Under the pieces are notes generated by a model. That model worked only from the letters and a program-made list of their open reading frames with translations. It did no database searches and was not told where the DNA came from. Below, piece after piece: positions 1 to 8,428 of a stretch of 64,000 nucleotides of DNA. The stretch is taken from positions 62,001 to 126,000 of the forward strand of contig JAOUNS010000005.1 in the NCBI GenBank assembly GCA_029880855.1, in the 5' to 3' direction. The position numbers and the translations under genes were made by a program. How positions within the stretch are numbered: the first letter of the stretch is position 1; every line of letters begins with the position of its first letter. The DNA is from Gammaproteobacteria bacterium (GTDB taxonomy: Bacteria; Pseudomonadota; Gammaproteobacteria; UBA6429; Thiohalophilaceae).

Positions 1-30
1 TGACCGGGACAGCAATATCGTTATATTAAC

Positions 31-58
31 GGTATACACACAAAACGATTTGTATACC
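31..58. promoter_or_regulatory. Inverted repeat, possible operator before the first gene
   Basis: A perfect 8-bp inverted repeat: GGTATACA at 31-38 and TGTATACC at 51-58, with a 12-base spacer. It ends about 10 bases before the GTG start of the P-loop kinase gene and overlaps the place where promoter or operator elements would lie. The arrangement fits a dimeric repressor site. No regulator can be named. Confidence 0.3.
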
Positions 59-68
59 AGGATAAAAA

Positions 69-563
69 GTGCAAGCAGGAACCCTGATTTTTTTCTCCGG
101 CAAGATGGGGGCGGGAAAGTCCACTAAAGCGAAACATATTTCGAAACAGCGTAATGCCGTATTGATCCAGGAAGATGAGTGGCTGTCCATGCTTTATCCA
201 AACCAAATCACAACCTTTGCTGACTATTTGCATTATTCTTCAATACTGAAACCGGTGGTCAAATTACTGGTACTGGAAATATTGAAAACCGGTACCAGTG
301 TGGTAATGGATTTTCCTGCCAATACTGCCAGACATCGAAAATGGTTTGCAGAACTGATTTCTGAAACAAATGCCCAACATGAACTCATCTATTTGAAAAC
401 AGGCGATGACATTTGTTTAGAACAAATCGCGAAACGTCGTACCGAGCAACCTGAAAGGGCCGGCTTTGATACAGAATCAATGTTCATGGAAGTGAGTCGG
501 TATTTTGAAGAACCGACTCATATTGAAGGATTTAACCTGTATATTGAAGAACGAAATGAGTAG
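69..563 (+). CDS. P-loop kinase-like ATPase (AAA_33 / zeta-toxin-like family)
   Basis: A 164-residue protein with a Walker A loop close to the N-terminus (GKMGAGKST, about residues 11-19), an acidic QEDEW segment after the first helix, and an arginine-rich lid (AKRRTEQPERAGF) about 50 residues before the end. This layout matches the small AAA_33 group, which includes chloramphenicol phosphotransferase-like and zeta-toxin-like kinases that phosphorylate small molecules. The substrate cannot be read from sequence. The start is GTG at 69, preceded by AGGA; an inverted repeat lies just upstream. There is no antitoxin-like partner next to it, so a toxin role is not supported. Confidence 0.7.
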   Translation: MQAGTLIFFSGKMGAGKSTKAKHISKQRNAVLIQEDEWLSMLYPNQITTFADYLHYSSILKPVVKLLVLEILKTGTSVVMDFPANTARHRKWFAELISETNAQHELIYLKTGDDICLEQIAKRRTEQPERAGFDTESMFMEVSRYFEEPTHIEGFNLYIEERNE

Positions 564-656
564 TGCTTTATTCGCCTGATACTTAATAAACTGCGAGGTG
601 TATCAACCAACACCGTCGCGATTTATCACAAGGAAGACCTTATAATAATTTATACT

Positions 657-929
657 TTGTTGATATTATTTCTTGCCTCCATGCCTGTATCTACGACGGC
701 ATTTTCAGCAGAAACCCGTGTAAACATCCTGATAGATACACTAAAAACCGGACACACCAGAACAACGATTGAAAACATCACATTTTATCCGAAATTCTAT
801 CTACAGGAAATGATTCAGAAAACCAAAAATATGGGATGGGGATATCACAAACAGGGCAATCAACTTGAAATTGAATTTCAAATCGCACAGCCATATCACA
901 ACCAGTTGTTGTTCGGGTACTGGAAGTGA
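657..929 (+). CDS. Small secreted hypothetical protein, unusual start
   Basis: About 90 residues beginning with a hydrophobic, signal-peptide-like stretch ending near TTAFSAE, then a short mixed domain (NILIDTLKTGHTRTTIENITF) and no recognisable motif. There is no ATG or GTG. The first accepted start is TTG at 657, but the strong ribosome site AAGGAAG at 630-636 is spaced better for in-frame ATA at 642 or 645, or ATT at 648. Either a rare start codon is used or an original ATG has been lost and the gene is decaying. Not a family I recognise. Confidence 0.4.
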   Translation: MLILFLASMPVSTTAFSAETRVNILIDTLKTGHTRTTIENITFYPKFYLQEMIQKTKNMGWGYHKQGNQLEIEFQIAQPYHNQLLFGYWK

Positions 930-1071
930 TAACGCCTTAATGGGCTTTGGGTGTTTTGCAGGCTTATCCTGACCCCGCAATACCTGAATTTTCCCTCTTG
1001 CGGATGCGAACAAACGAACTATACTGATCCAAATCCGTCCCAGCCGGGACATACGTTTCGAAGGAACACAT

Positions 1072-1623
1072 ATGAAATTAATCATTCATACTTTTATCCT
1101 GACAATCCTTATAACAACTTCAGCCTGCTCTGACAAAGACTCACAACAGGGCAAGACTACCGCTCAAAATGCCTCAGCGCAGAATAGTAATGCTGTTACT
1201 GAATGCGCCAAAATCGCAGGCCGCGATCTGAATCAGGATCGCCGGGAAATACAGACTATCTACAAGAATTGGGTTAATACTGCACTTTCTACAGTTGACG
1301 GCAGTTCCACTATATTCATGGAAAAATTTATCCGCAGCAACCTTGAAGCTTGCCTGCCGGATAAAATGCTGCTAAAGGCATTTATCAACACCTACGCGAC
1401 CACAGGGGGATTGAAAAAGAAAGATGGATATATTTTTTCAACCGGTTGCTGTTCGTATGAGGATCCCCATTTTATTTCCGCAGGATTTGCCATCCATGAG
1501 GAGACCGCCACCTTCTTTGCTAGTTATCGCAGCGAAGATCCAAAAACTCATAAACAGGTTACACGCATATATAGCACTAACAAGGAAATAACGCTTCCGG
1601 AGAGTATCAAACAAGAGATGTAA
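1072..1623 (+). CDS. Lipoprotein of unknown function
   Basis: A 183-residue protein with a lipoprotein signal: Lys at 2, a hydrophobic core, then TTSAC with the lipidated Cys at residue 19. A Ser/Gln/Ala-rich linker follows, then a globular domain with a Cys-Cys pair in STGCCSYED. ATG at 1072 is preceded by AAGGA. The Ser next to Cys19 (position +2) suggests sorting to the outer membrane. I recognise no family. Confidence 0.65.
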   Translation: MKLIIHTFILTILITTSACSDKDSQQGKTTAQNASAQNSNAVTECAKIAGRDLNQDRREIQTIYKNWVNTALSTVDGSSTIFMEKFIRSNLEACLPDKMLLKAFINTYATTGGLKKKDGYIFSTGCCSYEDPHFISAGFAIHEETATFFASYRSEDPKTHKQVTRIYSTNKEITLPESIKQEM

Positions 1624-1718
1624 ACATCAGAAAAACGGGACAGAAACTGAGCAATCCCCACAAAATGACGGCGTGCCGGGTAGTCATCGGTGAAAAACCA
1701 TCAACTACAGGAGGCAAA

Positions 1719-1955
1719 ATGAAAACCATGACATGTAATCAGCTTGGCGGTGCCTGTGACAAGGTATTTCGGGCCGACACCTTTGAAGAAATCGCCGAAA
1801 TGAGCAAGCAGCACGGCATGGAAATGTTTCAAAAGCAGGATGCCGCGCATCTCAAGGCCATGCAGGATATGCAGTCACTCATGCAGAACCCGTCCGGGAT
1901 GCAAGCATGGTTCGAGAACAAACGTAAAGAATTTGAAGCGTTGCCTGAAGAATAA
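1719..1955 (+). CDS. DUF1059-family small protein
   Basis: A 78-residue protein beginning MKTMTCNQLGGACD, with the sequence pattern of the DUF1059 family (LGGACD, then FRADTFEEIAEMSKQHG, then a helical Met-rich tail). Its role is unknown; the two early cysteines could bind a metal. An upstream in-frame ATG at 1665 exists, but AGGAGG at 1709-1714 sits ideally before the ATG at 1719, and family members start there. The next gene follows on the same strand within about 60 bases. Confidence 0.75.
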   Translation: MKTMTCNQLGGACDKVFRADTFEEIAEMSKQHGMEMFQKQDAAHLKAMQDMQSLMQNPSGMQAWFENKRKEFEALPEE

Positions 1956-2016
1956 ATCAGGCATATACGGTTATCTGCAGATATTTAATTTGGATTGTCC
2001 ACGGTGCACTGCCCTT

Positions 2017-2448
2017 ATGAGTTGGGATACAGTTAAACACCACTTTGCAGGCAACACCATGGACCTGATCGAGGTCTGGTATCATGGTTTGGACAATGAA
2101 TCCTGGACCAGACTGTTTGACTGGCTGACCGGCAGAGTCGTCTGGCTCATGTCGCAATATGGCAAGGAACCGCCCGCCGAACTCGATTTGCAGAAATTTC
2201 TCAACGGAGAATATTCGTACGTCGCAGATGCCCGTTGTGATACCGGTATGGTGCTCTCTCTCACCATCATTGAAGAAGACATGCTGGAGATCAATGTCGA
2301 AAAAGAGGAGGTCCAGACGGCGGAACAATATCAACAATTTATCGACTCGGTGTGCGAAATTGCCGAGGCAATCGGTTGCACTGACTATCTCATCTGCCCT
2401 GAGTTTAAGAAAGATGAGGCTTTTTTTGTCAATGGCAAGGAAATCTAA
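2017..2448 (+). CDS. Hypothetical acidic cytoplasmic protein
   Basis: A 143-residue soluble acidic protein (MSWDTVKHHFAG onward) with no membrane segment and no motif I recognise. The start is uncertain. ATG at 2017 has no clear ribosome site. An in-frame TTG at 1990 would add LDCPRCTAL, whose CPRC looks like half a zinc knuckle. The open frame extends further upstream but overlaps the DUF1059 gene in another frame, which is unlikely to be coding. The frame is open for the full length and its acidic, non-repetitive protein is typical of real coding sequence. Confidence 0.55.
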   Translation: MSWDTVKHHFAGNTMDLIEVWYHGLDNESWTRLFDWLTGRVVWLMSQYGKEPPAELDLQKFLNGEYSYVADARCDTGMVLSLTIIEEDMLEINVEKEEVQTAEQYQQFIDSVCEIAEAIGCTDYLICPEFKKDEAFFVNGKEI

Positions 2449-2611
2449 ACCATTCATCACTCAGCATGAATGTTGTTCGCAAACGACGATATATTTACCT
2501 TCCAATCGGTAAAGCAACGTCGGGGCCATTTCCAATCCACATTACGTTGTCTCTTGGAATTCTATCAAATCCGGATATACTTTAAGCATTAAATCAATGG
2601 ATCGTTGGATA

Positions 2612-3319
2612 ATGATTAACCAATTCTTACGTTACGTGAAGCCTTTACTGCTTATCCTCACTCTGGTACTACTCGCAGGCTGTACACCCGGCGGCTCCGG
2701 ATTTAACCGGGAGAATCTCGCCGGGGTCGGCTATGGTTTTTTACATGGGCTGATCAGTCCGTTCACACTGGTTGCCTCTTTTTTCACAAACTCCGTCCGA
2801 TTCTACGAAATACATAACACCGGTCCCTGGTATGACGTCGGTTTCCTGTTTGGATTTTTGGTTTTGATAGCCGGCGGTTCTGAAACAAAACCCCGTAACG
2901 GCAAAAAGCAGTCTGACGACGATGAAGAAGAAAATGATGATGATAAAACAGAACATACAGTAAAGGTTGAGATATATACAAATGGCAAGGATGATCGGTA
3001 CAGGGTGGAACGATACAGGGAAGAGAACGAAGAGCGGGATCGGAAAAATGATCGAGATCGTAACAGGGATGGCGATGACGAGGAACAGGAGCAACGCATC
3101 CGCAGCGCACCTCAACCCGAAGTGGATTGGGATGCCCTGAGCGAAGAGGTCCAGACCAATATTCTGGCCAGGATCAAGGAGTGGTCCGAATCCGATTCCG
3201 GGACAAGCGGGTCAAGCATGAATGCCTGGGAGATGGTTGATGCGCGAATGGAGGAGCGACTTAAAAAGAATCTGGGTGACTGGCTGAAGGATGAAATCAA
3301 ACGCCGAAATGATAATTAA
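2612..3319 (+). CDS. Lipoprotein with charged low-complexity domain, paralogue of the gene at 3994
   Basis: A lipoprotein (lipobox LLAGC, Cys24) of 235 residues. The first part carries a conserved core of the form GYGFLHGLISPFTL...FYEIHNTGPWYDVGFLFGF that recurs in the gene at 3994. A long Asp/Glu/Arg/Lys-rich region follows (about residues 95-165), then a helical tail (WDALSEEVQTNILARIKEW). ATG at 2597 is also open, but 2612 is chosen because the bases before it (a GGAT...ATGGAT...ATAATGA pattern) match those before the start of the paralogue at 3994. Function unknown; the core has two hydrophobic stretches that may sit in a membrane. Confidence 0.7.
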   Translation: MINQFLRYVKPLLLILTLVLLAGCTPGGSGFNRENLAGVGYGFLHGLISPFTLVASFFTNSVRFYEIHNTGPWYDVGFLFGFLVLIAGGSETKPRNGKKQSDDDEEENDDDKTEHTVKVEIYTNGKDDRYRVERYREENEERDRKNDRDRNRDGDDEEQEQRIRSAPQPEVDWDALSEEVQTNILARIKEWSESDSGTSGSSMNAWEMVDARMEERLKKNLGDWLKDEIKRRNDN

Positions 3320-3336
3320 CTGCATCGCCGGCGGGA

Positions 3337-3888
3337 GTGCCATTGGCACAATGGAAACATCGCATCATGCAAGCAATACGGGATAAAGTGCTTGAGTTGT
3401 TCGAACAGCATCGGGAAACTCCCGGTGCGCCATATGATGAAAGTCATTTTCTCGATTTTTTATTGGTAAACCCCCGGCAAAAAAACGCGATGACTCACAG
3501 CTTCAGGGGCTTGCGCAGACTGAATGCATTTCGTGATCAGATCCAGAATGAATTTATGATCTTTTTTTCCAGCAAGGATCGCGATACCAACTATTCGCTG
3601 GAGCGGTTTGTCGCCAGGATTGCCGAGTTGCAGAACAATCCCGCCGCCTCACTGGCTTCCATGCGCAGGCCCATGCAGGGTAGAGTTGAGGGTATAGTGG
3701 TATTCGGACCCCTGGCCTTTTTCCTGCCGGCCTTTATATTGCGTGACTATATTGTCTTGGCGATTTTACTGTTTACCTGTGGCATCGGTTTGCTTGGCTT
3801 CTTTCTTCGCTTCTACCGACGGGAACGGCTGAACTTGCAACAACTCCATCACCGGATCAAACAAGGCTCACTTCCCGCCAAGCGGTAA
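3337..3888 (+). CDS. Small two-helix membrane protein between paralogous lipoproteins
   Basis: About 183 residues: a soluble helical N-terminal domain (DKVLELFEQH...RQKNAMTHSFRGLRRLNAFRDQ), then two hydrophobic helices near residues 123-160 (VVFGPLAFFLPAFIL and IVLAILLFTCGIGLLGFFL), then a basic tail. GTG at 3337 gives the longest frame; ATG at 3367 (MQAIRDKVLELF) is an equally good start. It begins 17 bases after the previous lipoprotein gene and is followed by its paralogue, so it may belong to one functional unit. I do not recognise the family. Confidence 0.6.
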   Translation: MPLAQWKHRIMQAIRDKVLELFEQHRETPGAPYDESHFLDFLLVNPRQKNAMTHSFRGLRRLNAFRDQIQNEFMIFFSSKDRDTNYSLERFVARIAELQNNPAASLASMRRPMQGRVEGIVVFGPLAFFLPAFILRDYIVLAILLFTCGIGLLGFFLRFYRRERLNLQQLHHRIKQGSLPAKR

Positions 3889-3993
3889 CCGGGCAAAAAA
3901 CCTACCATTGCAAACCTTGCGTTCCCCTTGAACTGAACAGGCCGATGGCGGTACGCTATACTTAAAGGGTAACAACCACAGGATCAATGGATA

Positions 3994-4479
3994 ATGACCG
4001 GCCACTCAATTTTATTTAAATCCCTCATATTGGCAGCAACCCTGCTGCTGCTGGCTGCCTGCACCGCCGGGAATGAACAATTTACTCCGGATAAACCTGC
4101 CGGTTTTTTCTATGGTTTGTGGCATGGTGTCATTTCAATCATCACCCTGCTGATCCAGATATTCAGCGATACGGTCAAGGTCTATGAGCCGCACAATACC
4201 GGTGGCTGGTATGATTTCGGTTTTCTCAGCGGTGTACTCATGGTCTGGGGCAGTGGTTCCCACTACAAGACCAAATCTGCCGCAGAGAAAAAGCGCGAGC
4301 AGGAGTGGGAGGAGATCAGTGACAAGGTGGAAGCCAGGATTATGCGCAAAATGAAGGACTGGGCCGAGACAGAAGAGAGCCAAAACCACGCAGACCGGGA
4401 TGAGTGGAATGAAATCGGTGATAAAGTGGAGAAAAAACTCAAGCGCAAGTTGCGGGAGTGGGCGGAAAAAGAGGATTAA
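3994..4479 (+). CDS. Lipoprotein, paralogue of the gene at 2612
   Basis: A 161-residue lipoprotein (lipobox LLAAC, Cys23) that shares with the gene at 2612 the core GFFYGLWHGVIS...VYEPHNTGGWYDFGFLSGV and a similar leader before the ATG. It lacks the long acidic insert. Its C-terminus instead has two copies of a helical unit (WEEISDKVEARIMRKMKDWAE and WNEIGDKVEKKLKRKLREWAE), probably coiled or amphipathic. The pair probably arose by local duplication. Function unknown. Confidence 0.7.
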   Translation: MTGHSILFKSLILAATLLLLAACTAGNEQFTPDKPAGFFYGLWHGVISIITLLIQIFSDTVKVYEPHNTGGWYDFGFLSGVLMVWGSGSHYKTKSAAEKKREQEWEEISDKVEARIMRKMKDWAETEESQNHADRDEWNEIGDKVEKKLKRKLREWAEKED

Positions 4480-4538
4480 CCGCCTGCCACCACAATTTGC
4501 ACCGGAATAAACAACATCAACCATATCCAGCCAAACAT

Positions 4539-5075
4539 ATGCATAAACACATCTGCTTCATGATCACCCTGTTTCTGCTCAGCGCATGCAGCAACGCACC
4601 GCTGTTTCACTCGACAGCAGGCGACAATACCGCACGAGTCTCGTTCTCTTCCACCATGCCCGGCGAGCCGGAATTAACCATACTTATTGACTGCAAGGAA
4701 TACCGAATCGCAAACGGCTTGATCGATAAACGCAGGCCCACTGCTCCGGCAAATAAAATTCACCACCTCCCTGCAGGCAAGACCATTACCCTGATATACC
4801 AGAAAATTGCCCAGGGCGATCCGGTCGATGTACCGGTTAACCGGGGAACACAGGAACAGGGTTATCGCATTGATATGGACAAGATGATGAATCCACAGCT
4901 ATGTGCCAAACAGATCAGCTTTGTGCCGGAGAAGAATCAGCAATATGAGATTTCATTTGGCGCCTCCACCAATAACGAATGCCTGATCTTTGTCAAACAA
5001 CTCGTCGATGCATCGACAGCGGACAACAAACGCTATAAAAACGTCACCGCGGCAGCGCAGCCTGACTGCCCCTGA
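4539..5075 (+). CDS. Lipoprotein of unknown function
   Basis: From ATG 4539 the protein begins MHKHICFMITLFLLSACSN, a short signal with lipobox LSAC. The mature part (about 160 residues) has four cysteines and reads as a beta-rich periplasmic domain (ELTILIDCKEYRI, KTITLIYQKIAQ, QQYEISFGAST). The open frame reaches back to 4458, but that part overlaps the previous gene and carries no signal peptide. ATG at 4560 is a second possible start. No family recognised; it closes the run of same-strand lipoprotein genes. Confidence 0.6.
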   Translation: MHKHICFMITLFLLSACSNAPLFHSTAGDNTARVSFSSTMPGEPELTILIDCKEYRIANGLIDKRRPTAPANKIHHLPAGKTITLIYQKIAQGDPVDVPVNRGTQEQGYRIDMDKMMNPQLCAKQISFVPEKNQQYEISFGASTNNECLIFVKQLVDASTADNKRYKNVTAAAQPDCP

Positions 5076-5173
5076 TCTTTGCACTCTGCCGGTGCAGGGA
5101 AATCCTGCTGGACCCTCATCCCCGCTTCAATTAACCTAACGGTTTCATTCATTGTCACGCAAGGATTGTTAAC

Positions 5174-5734
5174 ATGAAGGTCTACCCCGGAATTCCCCCC
5201 GAAATCGCCGCCTGGATCGCCGACCAAAAAATCTTCTTTCTTGCCTCCGCACCGCTCAGTCCGCAAGGACATGTCAATCTGTCACCCCGCGGACTGGATT
5301 CCATTCGGGTTGTCGATCCGAATCAGGTGGTGATCCTGGACCTGACCGGCAGTGGTAACGAAACCGCCGCACATCTGTTGGAGAATGGCCGCATAACGGT
5401 GATGATGTGCGCTTTTGAAGGCAAGCCGATGATCCTGCGACTGTTCGGTGAGGGCGAGGTGATCCTGCCGGGGGATGATGAGTGGGCCGATTTTCGTCCC
5501 CTGTTCGACGCCGACATCCCCGGCGTACGACAAATCTTCCGTATTTTGGTGACTCGTGTGCAAACATCTTGCGGGGAAGCTGTGCCGTTGATGGATTTTG
5601 TCGCGCATCGTGATGAATTAACCAACTGGGCACACGAAAAAGGCGCTGCCGGCATCGCGCAATATCAAAAAGAAAAAAATGCCGTGAGTATTGACGGCCT
5701 GCCTGGACCCGAGTATGACCGGGAACCTGCATAA
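5174..5734 (+). CDS. Pyridoxamine 5'-phosphate oxidase-like FMN-binding split-barrel protein
   Basis: A 186-residue protein with the pattern of the pyridoxamine-phosphate-oxidase-like group: an N-terminal strand (KIFFLASAPLSPQGHVNLSPRG), then VVILDLTGSGNETAAHLLENGRITVMMCAFEG, the part that normally contacts FMN phosphate. Members bind flavin, F420 or haem, and many have unproven substrates, so PLP synthesis itself should not be assumed. ATG at 5174 is well placed. An AT-rich spacer with DnaA boxes follows. Confidence 0.8.
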   Translation: MKVYPGIPPEIAAWIADQKIFFLASAPLSPQGHVNLSPRGLDSIRVVDPNQVVILDLTGSGNETAAHLLENGRITVMMCAFEGKPMILRLFGEGEVILPGDDEWADFRPLFDADIPGVRQIFRILVTRVQTSCGEAVPLMDFVAHRDELTNWAHEKGAAGIAQYQKEKNAVSIDGLPGPEYDREPA

Positions 5735-6109
5735 AAAAGGGATAACACCGGCAAATTTATGGCTTTTTTGATTACCAAAACCAAATGGGAAAAACAAGCC
5801 TGATCCGGTGATATTTTTTGTTTTTATACACAGCACGAACAAGATCAATAACTTCCGTGTCAAAAAAATGTAAAAAATGCAGTCCGCACTACAAAAACAA
5901 TATAACTTATTGATTATTATACTTTTATCCTTACGTTCAATTTCTCGCCAGTTTAACAAAAGAGTAACATTTTCGCGGCCTGGCGAGGGTTTCCACCAAT
6001 TCATCCACAAAGTTATCCACAGATTCTGTGGATAACAATCATTCGCATTTTCACTCAAGCACTTAGCGATTTGAGTGGATAAATGTGCGGGAATTGATAG
6101 AGTTGCAGC
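5735..6109. promoter_or_regulatory. AT-rich spacer with a cluster of DnaA boxes (oriC-like or DnaA-regulated promoter)
   Basis: A 375-base gene-free stretch. It contains TTATACACA at 5824-5832, TTATCCACA at 6013-6021 and its reverse complement TGTGGATAA at 6027-6035 (a perfect inverted pair with a 5-base spacer), plus one-mismatch boxes TCATCCACA at 6001-6009 and AGTGGATAA at 6074-6082. The part at about 5810-5940 is very AT-rich, and GATC occurs near 5802 and 5843. This combination resembles a replication origin or a DnaA-controlled promoter for priA. No dnaA, gidA or parAB lies nearby. Confidence 0.5.
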
Positions 6110-8323
6110 ATGTCAGACAACAGCCCGCTTTTACGCATCGCCGTCCCGGTTCCGCTGCGCCGCAGCTTCGATTATCTCCCCCCTGACAAGGTTGATCCGA
6201 CGGTTTTGCAGCCCGGTATCCGGGTACTGGTCCCGTTCGGATCACAAAAACTGGTGGGTATACTGCTGGAAACCACCACTGAAACCGGGGTGGAACGCAA
6301 CCGGTTAAAAAAAGCGGCGGCCATCCTCGATACCCAACCCATCCTGCCGGCCGATCTGCTGCAACATCTCGGCTGGGCATCCCGTTATTACCACGCCCCC
6401 ATCGGTGAAGTGATCCAAACCGCCTTGCCGGTCCTGTTACGCCAGACACGAGCAGCCCACCTGAAACTGGAAACCGTCTGGACCATCACCCCAACCGGTC
6501 AACAGACCGATCCGACAACACTGAAACGTGCACCAAAACAGGCCGTGTTGCTGACACGGTTGCAACAGGACCACACGGTCAGCAGTGCCGCCCTGAATCA
6601 GCAATACAGCAACTGGCGTCAGGCCATGCAAAAAATGGTGGAAGCGGGTTGGGTGGAAAAGCACAGTGTCGCTGCTTCGCCCGTGTCGCGCCCTGTCGGA
6701 GAACCTCGCCCGCTGAAAACATTGAACCCGGACCAACATCAGGCCGTCGAGCAAATGCGTGCCACGCTGGGAGGTTTTGCCTGCCACCTGCTGGACGGTG
6801 TCACCGGCAGTGGCAAGACCGAGGTTTATCTCAATCTGATCCGTGAGGTGATTGCCGGCGACGAGCAGGTATTGGTTCTGGTGCCGGAGATCGGTCTTAC
6901 CCCGCAACTGGAAAGCCGTTTTCGTGCCGCCCTGCCCTGTACCGTGGCGGTGTTGCACTCCGGTCTGAATGATACCGAACGACTGGCGGCCTGGCTGGCG
7001 GCGGCGAGCGGTGAGGCACAGGTGATCATTGGTACCCGCTCCGCCGTCTTCATCCCGCTGTGCAAACCCGGCCTGTTTATTATCGATGAAGAACACGATC
7101 TCTCTTATAAACAACAGGATGGCTTTCGCTATTCGGCCCGTGATCTGGCGATAGTCCGCGCCCGGGATGCGGGCGTCACGATTGTCCTGGGCAGTGCCAC
7201 TCCCTCGCTGGAGAGTCTGGCCAACTGCCGACAGGGCCGTTATCAACATCTGATCCTGCCGGCCCGGGCCGGTGACAGCATACCGCCACGGTTGCAGATC
7301 CTTGATGTACGCAAACAGCCCATGGATCATCTGGTCTCGGTGAACCTGCGTCAGGCCATGCAACGCCATCTGGCGGCCGGCGGTCAGGTCCTGCTGTTTT
7401 TGAACCGCCGCGGCTTTGCCCCCCTGTTGACCTGCCACGATTGCGGCTGGATCAGTCAGTGTCCCCGCTGTGACAGTCGCCTGACCCTCTACAGGCAAAT
7501 CAATAAACAGCGCTGCCACCACTGCGGGACAGAACGACCGGTGCCGCTCACCTGTCCGGACTGTGGCAGTGAAGAACTGCGCACCCTTGGCTATGGTACG
7601 GAACGCATCGAGTCCGCCTTGCAGACACAGTTTCCGGATTACGGTGTACTGCGCATCGATCGGGATGCGACCCGGCGCAAAGGCGCCATGCATGAACTGT
7701 TGGCGAAGATCCATGAAGGCGAAGGCCGCATCCTGATCGGCACCCAAATGCTGGCCAAGGGGCATCACTTTCCCGATGTCAGTCTGGTCGGCATCCTCGA
7801 TGCCGACTATGGCCTCTACAGCACTGACTTTCGCGCCTCGGAGCGCATGGCCCAACTCATCACCCAGGTGGCGGGTCGGGCGGGTCGGGCCGAACGACCC
7901 GGTGAAGTCTTGATCCAGACCCGCCACCCGGAACATCCCCTGCTGCAAACCCTGGTGAGCGCAGGCTATGCCGCCTGTGCGGACAACATTCTGGCCGAAC
8001 GGCAGGCGGCCGCCTTTCCACCCTATGGGCATCTGGCCCTGTTGCGCGCCGAATCACTGGACCCCGGCGCACCAATGGAATTCCTGGAAGAACTGGCCGC
8101 TACCGCCCGGACCATCCTCACACCGGACGTGATTCTGCTCGGACCGATCCCCTCCCCCATGGAACGACGCGCCGGACGTTACCGGGCACAACTGTTGTTA
8201 CAGGCACAGCAACGTCGCCCCTTGCAGACATTTCTGAATCACTGGTTGCCACAACTGGAGCAGACCAAACTGAATCGCAAGGTCCGGTGGTCGCTGGATG
8301 TGGATCCGCTGGAGATGTTTTGA
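6110..8323 (+). CDS. priA: Primosomal protein N' (replication restart helicase PriA)
   Basis: A 737-residue superfamily 2 helicase that recognises stalled or repaired forks and reloads the replisome. Visible features: an N-terminal DNA-binding domain (about residues 1-190), Walker A GVTGSGKT at 230-237, Walker B DEEH near residue 325, and a zinc-binding region with paired cysteines between about 441 and 490 (CHDCGW, CPRCD, CHHCG, CPDCG), then helicase motifs including QVAGRAGR. Length and domain order are normal for PriA. ATG 6110 has only a weak ribosome site. argS follows 105 bases downstream, a gene order shared with other gammaproteobacteria. Confidence 0.97.
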   Translation: MSDNSPLLRIAVPVPLRRSFDYLPPDKVDPTVLQPGIRVLVPFGSQKLVGILLETTTETGVERNRLKKAAAILDTQPILPADLLQHLGWASRYYHAPIGEVIQTALPVLLRQTRAAHLKLETVWTITPTGQQTDPTTLKRAPKQAVLLTRLQQDHTVSSAALNQQYSNWRQAMQKMVEAGWVEKHSVAASPVSRPVGEPRPLKTLNPDQHQAVEQMRATLGGFACHLLDGVTGSGKTEVYLNLIREVIAGDEQVLVLVPEIGLTPQLESRFRAALPCTVAVLHSGLNDTERLAAWLAAASGEAQVIIGTRSAVFIPLCKPGLFIIDEEHDLSYKQQDGFRYSARDLAIVRARDAGVTIVLGSATPSLESLANCRQGRYQHLILPARAGDSIPPRLQILDVRKQPMDHLVSVNLRQAMQRHLAAGGQVLLFLNRRGFAPLLTCHDCGWISQCPRCDSRLTLYRQINKQRCHHCGTERPVPLTCPDCGSEELRTLGYGTERIESALQTQFPDYGVLRIDRDATRRKGAMHELLAKIHEGEGRILIGTQMLAKGHHFPDVSLVGILDADYGLYSTDFRASERMAQLITQVAGRAGRAERPGEVLIQTRHPEHPLLQTLVSAGYAACADNILAERQAAAFPPYGHLALLRAESLDPGAPMEFLEELAATARTILTPDVILLGPIPSPMERRAGRYRAQLLLQAQQRRPLQTFLNHWLPQLEQTKLNRKVRWSLDVDPLEMF

Positions 8324-8428
8324 TCCCGCCGTTTCCGGCCCGATCAATTTTGGTTGTGGTTCTATTGCAACTTGGACAGGACAGGGGATAATACACGGCC
8401 CTGTGTTCACCAAGACAGAAACGGAAGT

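Noticed and set aside
69-563. Zeta-toxin of a toxin-antitoxin pair
   Set aside because: The fold is similar, but no antitoxin-like gene is adjacent inside the window, so only a kinase-like ATPase is called.
6437-8032. 531-residue open frame on the minus strand
   Set aside because: It is antisense to priA, whose motifs are unmistakable. The minus-strand protein has no recognisable domain.
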